Counted from the stretch's first letter, positions 11,967 to 23,617 are shown. The stretch: DNA of 64,000 nt from Hofstenia miamia (GCA_004352715.1 SCFE01000120.1:587733-651732), one strand, 5' to 3'. Notes: generated from the letters alone by a model not told the origin. Numbers and translations are program-made.

Positions 11967-12076
11967 CTAAATGCTTACATTGTTGTATACATCTACATAT
12001 ATGCATATAATAAAGTTTATATAATATATTTAAGATATTTACGTACATATATCCAGTATATATATACAGTATCGCT

Positions 12077-12590
12077 CCGAAAGTGTTTTCCGATGTATGT
12101 TTTGCCTATTTAAAGCTTCTTTCTACACTATTTTATTTTTTAAATTTTTTAAATGCCTATAAAAGACCTCGTTAAAGCAGTGATTATTTCTTTTTGCAAG
12201 ATAATGCGAGGCCCCATACTGCTCAGGCTTCAATGAACAAGTTCCATCAACTTGGATTCCACATTCTCCATCCACCTCTTACATAAGTCCTTCTGACTTT
12301 TACCTGTTCCATCCGATGAAGGGTTCAATAAGAAACAAATAATACATCGTCAAGAAGAAATTGTGAGTGATTTGAATCAGTGGTTTGCCGCTAAACCAAC
12401 TGATTTCCAAATTCTTTCGGAAAGGTTGCAAAGTTCTATCAACGTCTATTTCAGCCACTTACGTCAAACAAGCTAATTGAGACGCTTGTTTGTACCCCAT
12501 GCTTTATCATGTTATACTGTTTCAGGAATAAAAATGATGAAAAAACTACTTGTTTTCAATATCATACTTAATTAGGCAAAATATATATAT
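12077..12590 (+). pseudogene. Mariner-like transposase relic
   Basis: In the intron between DNAH10 exons 13138-12740 and 11966-11624. Plus-strand translation across frameshifts gives DNARPHTAQASMNKFHQLGF, the catalytic-core region with the last acidic residue of mariner (SETMAR-like) transposases, then SDFYLFHPMKGS and WFAAKPTDFQ from the C-terminus. A stop and frameshifts interrupt it. Inverted motifs TTTTGCCTATTTAA near 12104 and its partner TTAATTAGGCAAAA near 12566 may be remnants of the terminal repeats. Inactive. Confidence 0.8.
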
Positions 12591-12739
12591 ATATATTAGA
12601 GATATGCTATGTAAATTCATTTAGTTTATAAGCACTTTTTTATGCATTTCAACCACTTATGGATCATCGTCAAAATATAATATTGTGGCCAATATATCAA
12701 TATATATATATATATATAATGTATATGATAACATCTTAC

Positions 12740-14537
12740 ATTGAAAAAATAACGATCAGCCTCATTAATTAATCGATCATGAAAGACCCGGAGGCATTCG
12801 TTCCTCCACAACCTTATAAGTTTTGTTACAGAATCAATAGACTTTGGTGTAGCTTTGCAAAGTCCTTGAAAAACTCGAGAAATATCTCGCAAATTGAATA
12901 TGTAATGAAACCGTGTGGGTGTCGGCAGAAGTTTCTGTAAGATCGCCTTGTAAAGCTCTAATGTGGCGTATGATATTACTTCAACAATGCTGATGTCCAT
13001 CGAAGGAAACGAACTTAAGTGGCCCCCAAGAATAGATGCGTAAATTGAAATGACGGAGTCATCACTTGGGAAAGGAACATTGAATACACAGAATAGGCTG
13101 ACGAATCTACTGTCTAGCTCATTTCTTCCACCTCCGGGCTAAATGCAAACAGTTTATACAGTATTTTTCCCTGAAATTTCAAGATAGATTGCCTCGTGCA
13201 TTTTACGAATTTATTTTCCAAAAATTGAAAAAATTATATAGTTTTAGTGATAATAATATGTATGTAGTCTTTGATAAATAAAAAATTCATTCGTTTTTTA
13301 CTTTATCACAGTGGTAAAACCTTTTTTTAATGTTACAATTTTCAAATGTTTAATTCAACAATGTTAAAAATATACTTTGCCCATGGCACCGAAGTACTGG
13401 ATATCTTTGAAATGCTGTACACAGAGTTCCTTTCCTCTGCTGTACATGATTCCTTTCTCAATTAAAAGTTTCAGCAATGCTATTGGTTGCTGCGTTCCGT
13501 ATTCATCAACCTATAAATATCCATTTACAATCCTGAGTTTTTAATAAATAAAACAATATTGTTTATACAGGGTGTTTCAATTATTTTTTGTATTAAATAA
13601 CCAGAAAATGAGTTTATATTCAAGCTGACACCGTCAGACGAAGGATTCAAAAGTCTTTTTCATAGTTTACATATCGATCGATTTCAGGGTTATTTTCAAA
13701 CGCTCTTCCAGCTCCGGGATGTTGGTTGTCCGTAGTTTGTGATAAAGATTGTCTCGTTGATAGATCAGGAAATTTCCAAGGCCATGCTATTGTACCACCA
13801 TGTCCAATCCATCTTCCCCTGAGATGTTCGCTCACATTTGTCAAGGAATCTCCTGAAGAAGAATTTCAACAAACAACTTCGAATTTCGAACAAGGACAAT
13901 ATTTTCAAATATAAATAGCCTGAAAATACGATGAGCTGAAACACCCTGTATTATAATTATCTTCACTCTTATCAACAATATATAACTTATTCGAATCCCC
14001 ATAAATAACTTTAGTGTTTTCCCAAATTTAGAAAGCCTAGATATATTATTATAGAAGTTGCATTGTTGTGTGATTACGTTGTAAGCTAAATAAATATAAT
14101 ATTGTACTCAATCGAAATCTAGGTTTATTGGTATTAATAATTTATTGCTAATGTTTTATAAACATAATGTTTTCTTTTAAGTCTTTTTATATATCAGTCT
14201 GTGTTTTTGGCTAATGTAAAAAATATATTAATTAGATGGTAGTTACATATTACTATGTTTTTTGTAAAGAAAATTTGATTTTTACCTCGGGCATGTTTAG
14301 GTCATCAATGAAAACGTGAAGCTTTTTTCCGGTCACAGGACCATAAATATCTTTGGTACGTCTTTCAACGTTGGCTTCTAAGTTCATCTGGAAATCCGCC
14401 GATGAAGTACTCGAAGAGAAGTTGATGTGTAAAATCAGGTTTTTGTCACTGTTAAGACTACGTAAAAAACTTTGTATGACAGCTGTTTTGCACGTCCCTG
14501 TCTCTCCAACAAAGAGGGCCGATTGCTGCGCTTTATT
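12740..14537 (-). CDS. DNAH10: DNAH10 AAA3 module
   Basis: Exons 14537-14286, 13510-13376 and 13138-12740. The first carries the AAA3 Walker A GETGTCKT, a short NFSSSTSSADFQ stretch, NLEANVERRTKDIYGP (very conserved in DNAH10) and Walker B VFIDDLNMP. The second encodes VDEYGTQQPIALLKLL. The third has PGGGRNELDSRF, FNVPFPSDDS, TRFHYIFNLRDISRVFQGL and LWRNECLRVFHDRL, the usual end of AAA3. Sites are GT-AG. The Walker A keeps Gly, Lys and Thr, so AAA3 nucleotide binding looks intact. The 14285-13511 intron contains a Tc1/mariner-type element (13568-13948). Next exon in gene order is the AAA4 exon 11966-11624. Confidence 0.95.
13568..13948 (-). mobile_element. Tc1/mariner-type element with transposase scrap
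   Basis: 381 bp with terminal inverted repeats CAGGGTGTTTCAATTAT and CAGGGTGTTTCAGCTCAT and TA on both sides. Minus strand encodes LRGRWIGHGGTIAWPWKFPDLS, matching the block just before the third catalytic residue in IS630/Tc1-mariner transposases (usually W.G..GP..WP.RSPDL). Only a small part of the transposase remains; a non-autonomous internally deleted copy. Confidence 0.8.
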
Positions 14538-14778
14538 CTAAATACATTTCCCATTTATTAAACATGCTCGGTGTATCCATGATAACGCAAATCGTTTTCT
14601 CCAGATTTCCAAACTGTTTTATTCAAATCTACTAAAAATCCTGAGCTATTGTGTTCGAAAATGAAATTGCCATCTTTTAAAAGTTTGTTATTCCTTCCAT
14701 TTTTTAGGTTCAGATAATCAAGATTTCTGAAGCCCTATTCAGTTTCACGGTACGTAAGTCAGAAGTCATGGTGCCCCA

Positions 14779-15461
14779 TAAAAATGACATACTCCTCTAT
14801 GGCGAAGTGTTTAAAATTTTTTATAAAGCCATCAAAGATTTAAAAAATTTTTTATAATTTAGGATTAACACTAGTACTCCGAAAATTTAATCCACCCTTT
14901 AATTCCTAATCCGGTCCTAAATGACCGGTATTTGTGTAGCATTTATTACAGTGAGATTTATACAAGCATTCAGGTTCATATTTAATAAACACTGCTACTG
15001 CTATCTGATGCAATATCCCACATAATTTAATTAAGAGTCTCTTGCCATTAATTTTTAACTAAAACGATCAAAACTCTTAAATACATGCTCAATATAAAGT
15101 ATATTACTGCATAAATATAACTACACAAACGCATGCATGAAATGTTTAGTCTGGGTCACATATGACCGGTTTTCGGAGTTTAAGGGGTATTAATGATTTT
15201 TAATATCTAAGTCTGTCTGTTTTCCGAAAATGTCATCAATTCGTACTTTACAGCAGAATTAGTGAATATAGGTGTAAACTTGTAAAAATTTTTACATAGG
15301 TACATACATAGGGAAGTAGTTGTTTAACAATTGCATCAAAAACGGTCACAAATGACCGGTTCGGAGTTCTAGTGTTACTTGATAATTTATTGTTTATTAA
15401 TATTGTCTGTAGTACAAGATTAATAATATGCCTAAAAATTTTAATTATTGGTGTATATCTT
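14779..15461. repeat. Interspersed repeat, interrupted by a MITE
   Basis: Two parts (14779-14866 and 15376-15461) match the contiguous repeat at 11216-11402. The interruption is the element at 14867-15375. The repeat abuts the 5' splice site of the DNAH10 exon ending at 15472. Confidence 0.75.
14867..15375. mobile_element. MITE with ACACTAG...CTCCGAA termini, TA target
   Basis: 509 bp with inverted termini ACACTAGTACTCCGAA and ACACTAGAACTCCGAA, flanked by TA. The empty site is seen at 11.3 kb (GGGTTACTTG), so the insertion is demonstrated within this window. Internal CCGGTCATTTRTGACC motifs repeat. A partial relative lies at 31111-31579. Confidence 0.82.
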
Positions 15462-15471
15462 AAATGTTTAC

Positions 15472-16621
15472 CATTGATTCTAAGATCCATGTGTATCTTA
15501 CGGTGTCAATCGTTGGAACAATAATTTCACTGAATTTCACGGATGGATCATATTTATACTCTCTGACGAAGTAAGACCATGGGTTCCATCGTTTCTGTGC
15601 AACATTAAAATGCCAGTCGTATAGCAGCTCATTTCCTGTTAGAGTAGTTGTATAAGTAATAACATACAACTAAACTTACCTGGCAGTTCACCAGCTTTTG
15701 GAAAAGCACCACTGCTGCAGTCGAATAGAACTGGTAACCCTGATAGAGTTTTTACTCTTTTATCAAACTCTGGTCTAATGTGGTCTTCCAAATCAGCCCC
15801 CAATGACCAATAAAGTGCTTCAATAAAGAACATCTCCAGCTCAAAACTGTTCGTTATATTTTTTGCGCACATGCATTCAATCATTATAGTCAATTGACGT
15901 ACCTAAAATAGGGGAAGTTGTTAACATTATTTGTGGTACGAAGATCTCCATCATAGCAGGATTACAAAATGTCTTCAGATATTGAGTAATGTCTGAAATT
16001 GATAAATTTCTTCAGTTACCCTATTTAGATGCAGAGTTTTCAAGCCTAAGAACTTGGTTCAAGTAGTTGCTCACCATGTTAAGTTCAGTTCTTGGAATGA
16101 TGTGTTTTGAAGGATCAGTTGAATTTGGATTGTCTTCAATAATTAGAAACAATGAATGCACAAATTTGTCAAAAAGAACTTGAAAGAGATCAGAAGAATA
16201 TTTAGTGTTTTTTAGCCATTGATTCCAGTATACATCGTATTTCAAATTCTTTGGGTCGACATATACCATTCCGCATCGAGAGATAGTTGCAGGTGAAGCA
16301 TATTGTAGGTCTCCAACCTAAAGATATCGAATGAGTAAAGGCTTAGTTTTAAGAAGTAATGATAAACCTCAAAGAGCAATGAACAGTTTTTTTGAAGTCT
16401 TATTCGTTCTCCATTGGCGAGTGTTAACAGCTTGTTATCGTCCATTACGGAATTCATGTTTTCTACCCATAACGCATCGACATCACCATCAAACAGTATA
16501 CAGCGATGCTCGTTTCGATCAGTTGGCCGATTTATTTCACGAAATATGCTTGATAGCAATCCATCTTTCCAATCTCTTGTTACTGGAATCAATATGCCAT
16601 ATAGTTCGATTACAGTTACGG
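15472..16621 (-). CDS. DNAH10: DNAH10 AAA2 core to AAA2/AAA3 linker
   Basis: Exons 16621-16368, 16317-about 16046, 15902-15680 and 15635-15472. The first encodes VIELYGILIPVTRDWKDGLL, FREINRPTD, Walker B ILFDGDVDALWVENMNSVMDD region and LTLANGERIRL. The second gives ASPATISRCGMVYVDPKNL (sensor-like SR.GM) and TELNMVSNYLNQ; its end is uncertain because the next GT donor lies past an in-frame TAG, so an earlier weak donor is assumed. The third has FFIEALYWSLGADL and the fourth WNPWSYFVREY and TVRYTWILESMVN, ahead of the AAA3 Walker A. All match DNAH10 in order. Confidence 0.93.
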
Positions 16622-17633
16622 CTAAAATCAAATTATTCAACATTCTTGTATATAGTTCAGCATAGGTCGAACAATTTTTTAGAAATTTTTAAATTTTTAG
16701 TTTTTTTTTAAGTTTTTTTTTCGAATTGATTCATGAAAAATCTCATTTTTTGTAAACGTTTATCTAATTTGTTCCAACTTGTTGTATATGAATGATCAAT
16801 ATATTTAATACTATGGAATTGGTTCCGTGGATAGCAGATGCTGTCCACTTCCTTTTAACTAAGTTTTGTTATCTGCTGCAGTGGCATCATACCATAGGGG
16901 ACCTGCGACCTGCCCACTAATTTTTTTTAAAAATTGTCAGCATTTTGAATAACTTCAATGGCCTTCGCACATATAGTCTAGACCAATTCAATGCCAAGCT
17001 TCTGTAATATCATGCACAACTGCATACGAAATTAATTTAAATGTCATTTTTTGTACCCATAGCGATGTTATGCAGGACTTCAAAATTTAAATGCAACTCA
17101 AGCATTCGATAGAGTTCCGAGGTAATTTCGAGTATCGAACTACATTCCAGTGCTCGCAAAGGTTTAGTACATATGTAAACAATGTAAACAAACCAATTTC
17201 CCTGCTTAGGAGAAAGATTTAATTATGATTAAAGTTTTCAATATAAATATAGAAATGAATATACATTAAAAATTTCTTCAATGGAGTTAAGCTTGCGTAA
17301 ATACTTCCAGAGTGACGTTAAATGACAATTAAAAAGCCTGGCGTAGAAATTGAAAATTGCACGGGGATTTTGTCATTTGGATCACAGAATTTACTCCAAC
17401 TTACACGAAAATTCTACGTTGAAAGTGTGAAATTAATTGAGGTGTATTTGAATTAAATGGAAAAATGATGGATTATTAATTCAGTTTCACAGAAAATATT
17501 GATGGACTTTCATTACCGTGGTAAGACTGAAAAAGTACAAGGCTAGTGCGTGTATCCATGCCCAGTTTCTATAAAATCTCAGTTCTGTAATAATTGTATT
17601 TCGAGCTTATTTTATATATTTGAAGTAACTTAC
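16622..17633. other. DNAH10 intron, nothing else recognised
   Basis: About 1 kb between the AAA2 P-loop exon and the next AAA2 exon. No transposon termini or conserved peptide seen. Confidence 0.6.
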
Positions 17634-17970
17634 CTTTTGGATTCATTATGTTGATTTTTAGAGGAACTTTGGTTTTTTGTCTTGCTTGACACAGCATGTT
17701 GATGATGACAGATTTTCCTCCGCAAGTTGGGCCAACTACCATGCAAGTATGTCGAGTTTCCATCGTCTCATAAAGCTGAACAACTTTTTCCATCTAAAAG
17801 TAAGTTAAGCACTGATATTTGATATCGATTTTTACCTGATGGCTTAAGGGAATAATATTGCTCTCATTTATTGATTCCTTAACTGCCTCATAGAATTCGT
17901 GATCAAAACTTCGAGGGCAATCCAATCCAGGAAACAAATCATTTACGAGGCCCAAAAATAGGGGTATATC
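17634..17970 (-). CDS. DNAH10: DNAH10 AAA2 N-terminal exons with P-loop
   Basis: Exons 17970-17836 and 17793-17634. The first encodes DIPLFLGLVNDLFPGLDCPR, the segment that in DNAH10 directly follows the AAA1 C-terminal MNMPK. The second carries the AAA2 Walker A GPTCGGKS after RHTCMV and ends at NIMNPK. Yet just upstream on this strand (18346-18720) are tail exons, not AAA1: the intervening linker and AAA1 exons sit at 41573-47956. A few residues equivalent to FVFE between the AAA1 end and this exon are missing, and the reading frame upstream of 17970 meets a stop, so a small exon may be lost at the contig edge. Confidence 0.93.
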
Positions 17971-18009
17971 CTCATGAACAGAAATTTATATACATTTCTA
18001 GACTTACAT

Positions 18010-18012
<3 letters not shown>

Positions 18013-18083
<71 letters not shown>
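18013..18083. repeat. (AT)n microsatellite at the scrambled junction
   Basis: About 70 bp of nearly pure AT with one G. It lies where roughly 6.5 kb of DNAH10 coding region (linker and AAA1) should be, making it the likely point of assembly collapse. Another AT tract is at 18271-18290. Confidence 0.95.
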
Positions 18084-18085
<2 letters not shown>

Positions 18086-18345
18086 ACTCTTCCATAATTT
18101 GGAAATATGGAAATGATATCACGTAATAAAAATTATTTTCGACTAAATCGTGAATTATATAATGACTAACTAATCTATCATTTACCAGAACAGCGATTTC
18201 GGGGGTACAAAGCGCGGAAAAGACCAATTTTTCATAGTACAAAGCGCGGAGAAGGTGTTCAAAAGGCGGAATATATATATATATATATATACATTGGACT
18301 CTTTCATAATTTGGAAATATGGTAAATGATATCATGTAATAGTAC

Positions 18346-18720
18346 CTTATCCATGGTCCAGACCATTCGATATCTTTTCCAGCAGCCAATATAATCTGTA
18401 ATTGTGCTCATGGTCGACTGAAATTCGTTTACAATTTCCTGGACAAGGTTACGAATCTTTGGAATTGCGACAATCTCTTTGTAAAATGTAAGCAAAAGTT
18501 GCTCATTTTCGCCTAAATGTTTGTGTTGAAATCTATGTCAGATATTATAAAATGTACCTTCGACTGTATTCGGATCAGCAAGTACACAGGTGCCATTAAG
18601 CCAACGATTAAAGCATTTCGAAATGGAGAGAAATTCTCGTAAACTGTTCGTTAATAGTTTAATCAGCTCGTTTATGTTCGGTTGTAAAATTATATCCGGT
18701 AATTGTAAATCGGCATCAAT
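18346..18720 (-). CDS. DNAH10: DNAH10 tail exons before the linker
   Basis: Exons 18720-18558 and 18512-18346, separated by a 45-bp intron. They encode LPDIILQPNINELIKLL, FNRWLNGTC, ENEQLLLTFYKEI and CWKRYRMVWTMDK, the C-terminal part of the dynein tail. The next residues expected (AYDEKLQFY in vertebrates) are not downstream here but at 47956-47702. The donor flank of the second exon is partly duplicated at 18084-18126. Confidence 0.9.
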
Positions 18721-20250
18721 CTAAGGAATTTGTTATACATGTATGATTTTAAGAAAAATTGGAAATTAAATTTTTAATTTTTTAAGTATTTCAACGAAAA
18801 ACCGTTTTCTACGAATAATGCTTGTTTTAATATCACATGCTATCTCTAATATCTGCGAATTTGTTTTTAAACATTTCAGCTTAATTCGTTGAATTTTAAC
18901 TTATTTTTCGCTGGTATAAAGGAAATGTAAATTTCAGTTCAAATTTTTAAAATCAATTTCAAATTGGAAAAGTTAGTATACTTTGTAATGTATTCGAGGT
19001 CGCAGACTGGATGCTTAACTACGCGTAGTCTACCCATATCCCATTATGCCCACGTAAATGCAATAGTTTCTTCCTCATGCGTACCATTGATTTTGCAATT
19101 TTAAAAAAGTTTATTTTAGAAAATTGGTTAAAATCAGACTAATACAATGGTTTTGGTATTAGAATTTTTTACTATTGACCTTAGTAGTGAACAAGGAACT
19201 AATAAAAATATCGCGTTCCTTTATTTTTTCATTGTTTTGCAAGTTTTAACTGCCCATGGCTTTTTATAAGGACAACCTGTTTTTTTACCTTCTCAAAAAA
19301 TTTTCTCCAAGCGTATTAAAAAATGAGTAAATTTTTGGAACATCTCTAAGCCTTAAGAGAACAACAAACAACGTTTTTTATGTAAGTAGACTAACTGGAC
19401 CCATTGAAACGTGCCAACAGCAAAGTAAAAAATTTAAAGTTAATACGAAATTCCTCATAAATGTAAATAAGATTTTCAATTTTCAATGTTTTCTTAATTT
19501 AAAATTTTTTCTTACAAGTTTTAAAGTTAAGAATAAAGACGTGTTTATTCAATTCATTGGGATATACAGATGTCATTAGTTATATTAATGTGTGTTCAGG
19601 GAGAAATCCCATGAAACACTCTGCATTTTGCTTAGCAAAGAAAAGTTCACATGTATTTTATATCAAATGCAGTGTATAAAAAATTTCGGTTGGAAAGTGT
19701 TTTATATTGATCAATATATTATTACTAAACTAATCTTCAAAAAACATTTGGACTAGCAAAAATTTAAAACGCAGAAGTAGTAGATAAAGCTTGTTGCAAT
19801 TTATGGAATATGTTTCAAATGCATATGCATCAAATATTTAGCGAAAAGCATATTAATATATACGTTTTTATAAATGGTTTGATAATACTGAAGCAGCGAA
19901 AAAAGAACAAATTTACGAAGTTTTAGTATCTAATAAGTGTTTTAATTTGAAGAAATTTTCTTCATGCATATCAAAAGTATCTTTCTAAAAAATATTTCGC
20001 AAACTTAAATCTCGCAATTTTGATTTTTTAACAAAACTTGGAAGAAACGTTGAATACTAAAAATTAAATACATATTGTATTTAAAATTTCCTTTCTGGAA
20101 AGGTATTGTTGGTAAAATTTGGGTTTTAACTTGAATTGGGTTTTAAATGACAATCCGAAAGACCAAAATTTCACATTGAATATATGAAAGAAATCAGCTA
20201 CACTGGCTAAAATTCCTCAGATGATTACTTATAAAGTATGTCTAGTTATT

Positions 20251-20535
20251 CCCAGTAAACAACTGTCGAAAGGACGTCGCTGAACGACATAATAACGGCA
20301 CTAAAACGACATTACAAAACAACGTCTTTTCACAATAAAACGACAAACTATCAATAAAAATGCAGTTTTAAGAAATTTATCTTCAAATTGTCATAATACT
20401 AAAATTATTTTTAAATATTTTTTGCTAGAAGGAATTATACACCGCCACTAATCCGCACTATAAACGCCACTCAAATAATTCAACGCCAATACACCACAAA
20501 AACGACGTCGTTACAACAGTTCAATGTTTACTGGG
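20251..20535. mobile_element. MITE family B (CCCAGTAAAC ends), copy 1
   Basis: 285 bp with inverted ends CCCAGTAAACA and internal palindromic ACGACGTCGT blocks near both ends. Related copies: 32471-32769 and 51497-51801, in the opposite orientation. No coding capacity; superfamily not assigned. Confidence 0.8.
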
Positions 20536-20540
20536 TTTGG

Positions 20541-20878
20541 AAGTCTCTAATTGACAAGGGTCCACATTACATATCGGAGTTACTCAAGTTAAATGATGAA
20601 ACCAAAAAAGCACTAAATGGAAAGACCTTAATCATTCCAAAATCTCTCGGTTGCAATCATGAAATTAGCTTCTCGTATAGTGGTGCTAAGCGTTTTAACA
20701 ATCTCCCAGCTCATCTTAGGAATGAACGTAATATTGTTCTATTAAAAAAGGGTCTGAAACACGACTTATTCGCTGAACAGCTTTCTGATTTGAATCTATA
20801 GTGTTGATCATATTTGAATTATTTATAAGCTTTTGTGTGCATATACAAGAAATATATTATTATTATTATTATCATTAT
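20541..20878 (+). mobile_element. LINE 3' end fragment
   Basis: Plus-strand frame with FSYSGAKRFNNLPAHLRN and a stop near 20800, followed by a short tail and an (ATT)n repeat at 20862-20878. The SGAKRFNNLP.HLRN motif is the usual C-terminus of CR1/jockey-clade reverse transcriptases, and a simple-repeat tail fits a LINE 3' end. 5'-truncated. Confidence 0.65.
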
Positions 20879-21893
20879 AACTGTAGTTTCAGCAATGAAA
20901 GGCTTTACCAGAACCTAAGTTTAGTCACATGTATATAACATTTTGGAAAGTATCATTCTTGAATTTCGAAACCATGGTATATTGTTGCTTTCAAAATTGT
21001 AGAACACTAGTAAATTTCAAAATTTGACAAACTTTGGTATTCTCTGCTGGACCTGAAAGTCATAAAATCTCGAAATGTTCGATTCCACAATTTGCACAAT
21101 AGACCAAAAGTTGCAGAAGTATAAATCATTAATACGTGCTTTATTTCATTGCCTAGAAATAATTCTCCTTTTAACAAACTCCAAATAACTAGAAATTGTA
21201 AGTTTTGTGTCATTTTCACGTAAAATACAGATCTTAGACAGCATGTTATAAGTTGTTGATATTCTGTAAACTGGTCTTAAAATATTTTAATTTCCCAAAT
21301 GCATAGAGAAATTGGCAGAAATACTATGAAAACTACTGTGGGCCTCCAAGCCAAAGCTTTTGGAAAATCTTAAAGTATTATTATTGTTTGCATATTTGGG
21401 CTTGCCTAATAGATATATGCTGTACATATTTCAAAGTTTCGGCCTATGGAATACTGTCCTTAAATAAATTAAGTGTAAAAATGTAATTTATTAACCCAAG
21501 GATCCTGTCTTCTGCCCAAAATCTTGGCAACCAATAAGCCGATTTTGAAATTTCTTAAAATGTTCAATAGAACTAACAGATATAAAATGAATACAAACAA
21601 GTTAGTTCACTTAGCTTCAATATCGAAGGGGAAATTATAGAAAAAGTTTTTCACACTTAAAAACTTTGGAATTGATTTCACTGAAAGTTTGCAAACGTAA
21701 AGTTTTGCACGTCATAAGCAAATTTGGGGGGGGGGAGTTAGGTGAAATTTTCACCCCCTTCTGGTAATAATTTGAGATGACACTCTTCAAATTTGGAAAC
21801 AAAATACCAATATTGCATTCACAGGAAAAAATTGAAATAGGGTTTATGGACTAGTTTTCGAGATATCAATTTTTTTTCCTTTAAAATGTTTAC

Positions 21894-22441
21894 CCTAAAT
21901 AATGGCTTGTTATCTGTGAGAAGTATTTTGAATCGCTTCAAATTAGCGTGAAACAAAGTTATTAAATTGTTATAGATCTTCGTTTCCCAATGTTTGTAGT
22001 AACTCTTCATTTCAGGTGATTTTCCTCTTGTAGTCAGGAATACGAGGCCTTCAATTTTTATCAACTGTGAAACAATTCCTTCATATAGAATTACAAGGTT
22101 TTCGATTTCTTCTGCTCTTTTTAACTCAATGTATTCAAAAAACTCCTAAAAACCAGTAAGGTTTCACAATCACTTCGAAGACTTCATACCTTGGCAGAAG
22201 GCATTTGGTCATCCATTACAGGTGCTATTTGGAAAAGATTTGTATTTAGTATAACATCAATGTTACCATCTATCTCCTCACAGATTTTCCGCACTTGCCC
22301 TATAAGCGATTGAAATTTATTTATTTGAAAAAGACACTTCTGAATAAAGTCACTAATTCCCAAAGAATTCCAATTCAGGCGTGTCAATCCAGGTTTAAGT
22401 GTGAGGCTTAGTTCCACAACTTGACTTTTAAGCAATTCTTT
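21894..22441 (-). CDS. DNAH10: DNAH10 tail exons (mid tail)
   Basis: Exons 22441-22190 and 22145-21894 (252 bp each, 44-bp intron). The first encodes LKPGLTRLNWNSLGISDFI, a DHC_N1 signature (LxPGLxxLxWxSxxI), and IDVILNTNLFQI. The second gives EFFEYIE, IEGLVFLTTRGKSPEMKSYY, HWETKIYNNL and NKPLF. Order and content agree with DNAH10. The following intron to 18720 is about 3.2 kb and holds a LINE fragment and a MITE. Confidence 0.93.
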
Positions 22442-22796
22442 CTAAAAACATAGAGTTAAATTATAAAATTTCATATTAAATGCGAGACAGTGCATTTTGC
22501 CACATAGTTGTTTTTTGGATATTGTATAAATTAGCAATGTCTACATCTTACATTTTGTTTTGGAAATTTGCTTAAAGTAGTTAAAGTTTATTCCAACTTG
22601 TATTTTAATCAAACGAAAAAAGAATTATTTGAATTCTGCAACTGGAAGTGCATTCCAAGATCACAGATTTCCTACTTAAAGTTCAATTTTTCCACATATT
22701 CCAATAGGCATTTTTTGGTTTATTGTATCGAAATATAAAACATTAGTTTTTGAGAAATCCTGCACATAGATATCAATGTTTTTCCTATACACGGAA

Positions 22797-23152
22797 CAGA
22801 CTTGTCAATGAGCCGACATTTCCAAGCTCGGCTCGGCTCGTTTAAATTTTGTGTAAGTTCGGCTCGGCTCGGCTCGGCTCGCGACATAAAATCTTTGAAT
22901 GAGGCGCGTTTTAGCTCGGTATTTTCTTAAAAATATTGTGCTCAAAGAATTTTTTACATAGCTCTTCCTATTATTTAATAAACATTTCTTAAATAAGATT
23001 ATAAGAAAGGCATACTGACTGCAAAAAATAAGAAAAATCTCCATAATCAAATTAACAAGCAGAACTATAAACTTGCTTTGCCTAAAATAGGCTCGTTTTG
23101 TGCTCTTTGTGTATCAAATACTGTGCTCAAGCTCGGCTCGTTGACAAGTCTG
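22797..23152. mobile_element. hAT-like MITE family C, copy 1
   Basis: Inverted ends CAGACTTGTCAAYGAGCC, with 8-bp flanks ACACGGAA and ATACGGAA (7 of 8 identical), as expected for a hAT target-site duplication. Subterminal GCTCG(GCTCG)n tracts are conspicuous. Other copies: 29456-29800, 33207-33562, fragments 56911-57012 and 59658-59676. Confidence 0.85.
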
Positions 23153-23399
23153 ATACGGAATGATCTTTATCAAAAGAAATTGAATCTTCATTTTTCTATG
23201 GAGTACTTTTTGATATCTTTCCTAATTTTACTTTAACACTATACTTAGTTTTAAATGGGTTTCAAATAATGTGACAGAAAATTTATTCCTTATGCAAAAT
23301 TTATTGTCGCAGGGGTAACAAAACAATCTGATTGGGTAATAAAAATTGACTTTAGCTAATGAAAAAAATTAATAAAGATATTAATATTTAATGACATAC

Positions 23400-23617
23400 T
23401 TCTGATGGTGTTAATGTTGAGATGGCATGATAATACAGATCAAGCATGTTTTTTAAACCGTCGACGTATTTTAAGATTTTTTCCTCTTGAAGTGCAACAC
23501 TGCGAGCAGTTTTTGAAATTTTAAATCCCATTAGCTCCAGATATTTTGCTTCAGTTATCAACTCCGAAAGTTCGTTTGAAAAGCACACTACAATTGTTGT
23601 GGAACTGTCACCGTTTT
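23400..23617 (-). CDS. DNAH10: DNAH10 tail exon
   Basis: One 218-bp exon encoding ENGDSSTTIVVCFSNEL, EAKYLELMGFKI, ARSVALQEEKI and LKNMLDLYYHAI, matching the DNAH10 tail (EVKYLEQLGF and NVALQEDKY in vertebrates). Phase fits the preceding exon (25529-25394), which ends one base into a codon. The acceptor is GGATTTAG. Confidence 0.9.

Larger units (their letters stand above)
6496..11983. repeat. Right arm of the large inverted repeat
   Basis: Mirror copy of 1-5495. This arm has the native orientation: its minus-strand DNAH10 exons continue directly from the AAA3 exons at 12740-14537. Homology ends at 11983, inside the intron just upstream of the AAA4 exon; sequence from 11984 on is unique. Confidence 0.95.

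Noticed and set aside
1-11983. Giant inverted repeat as a biological hairpin or a sex-chromosome-like palindrome
   Set aside because: Centre is a default gap, introns are identical, and gene order is disrupted; artefact is simpler.
13726-13914. Plus-strand small protein
   Set aside because: Lies inside a Tc1/mariner-type element antisense to the transposase remnant.
16331-16711. Plus-strand frames opposite the AAA2 exon
   Set aside because: Shadow of the strongly conserved minus-strand dynein exon.
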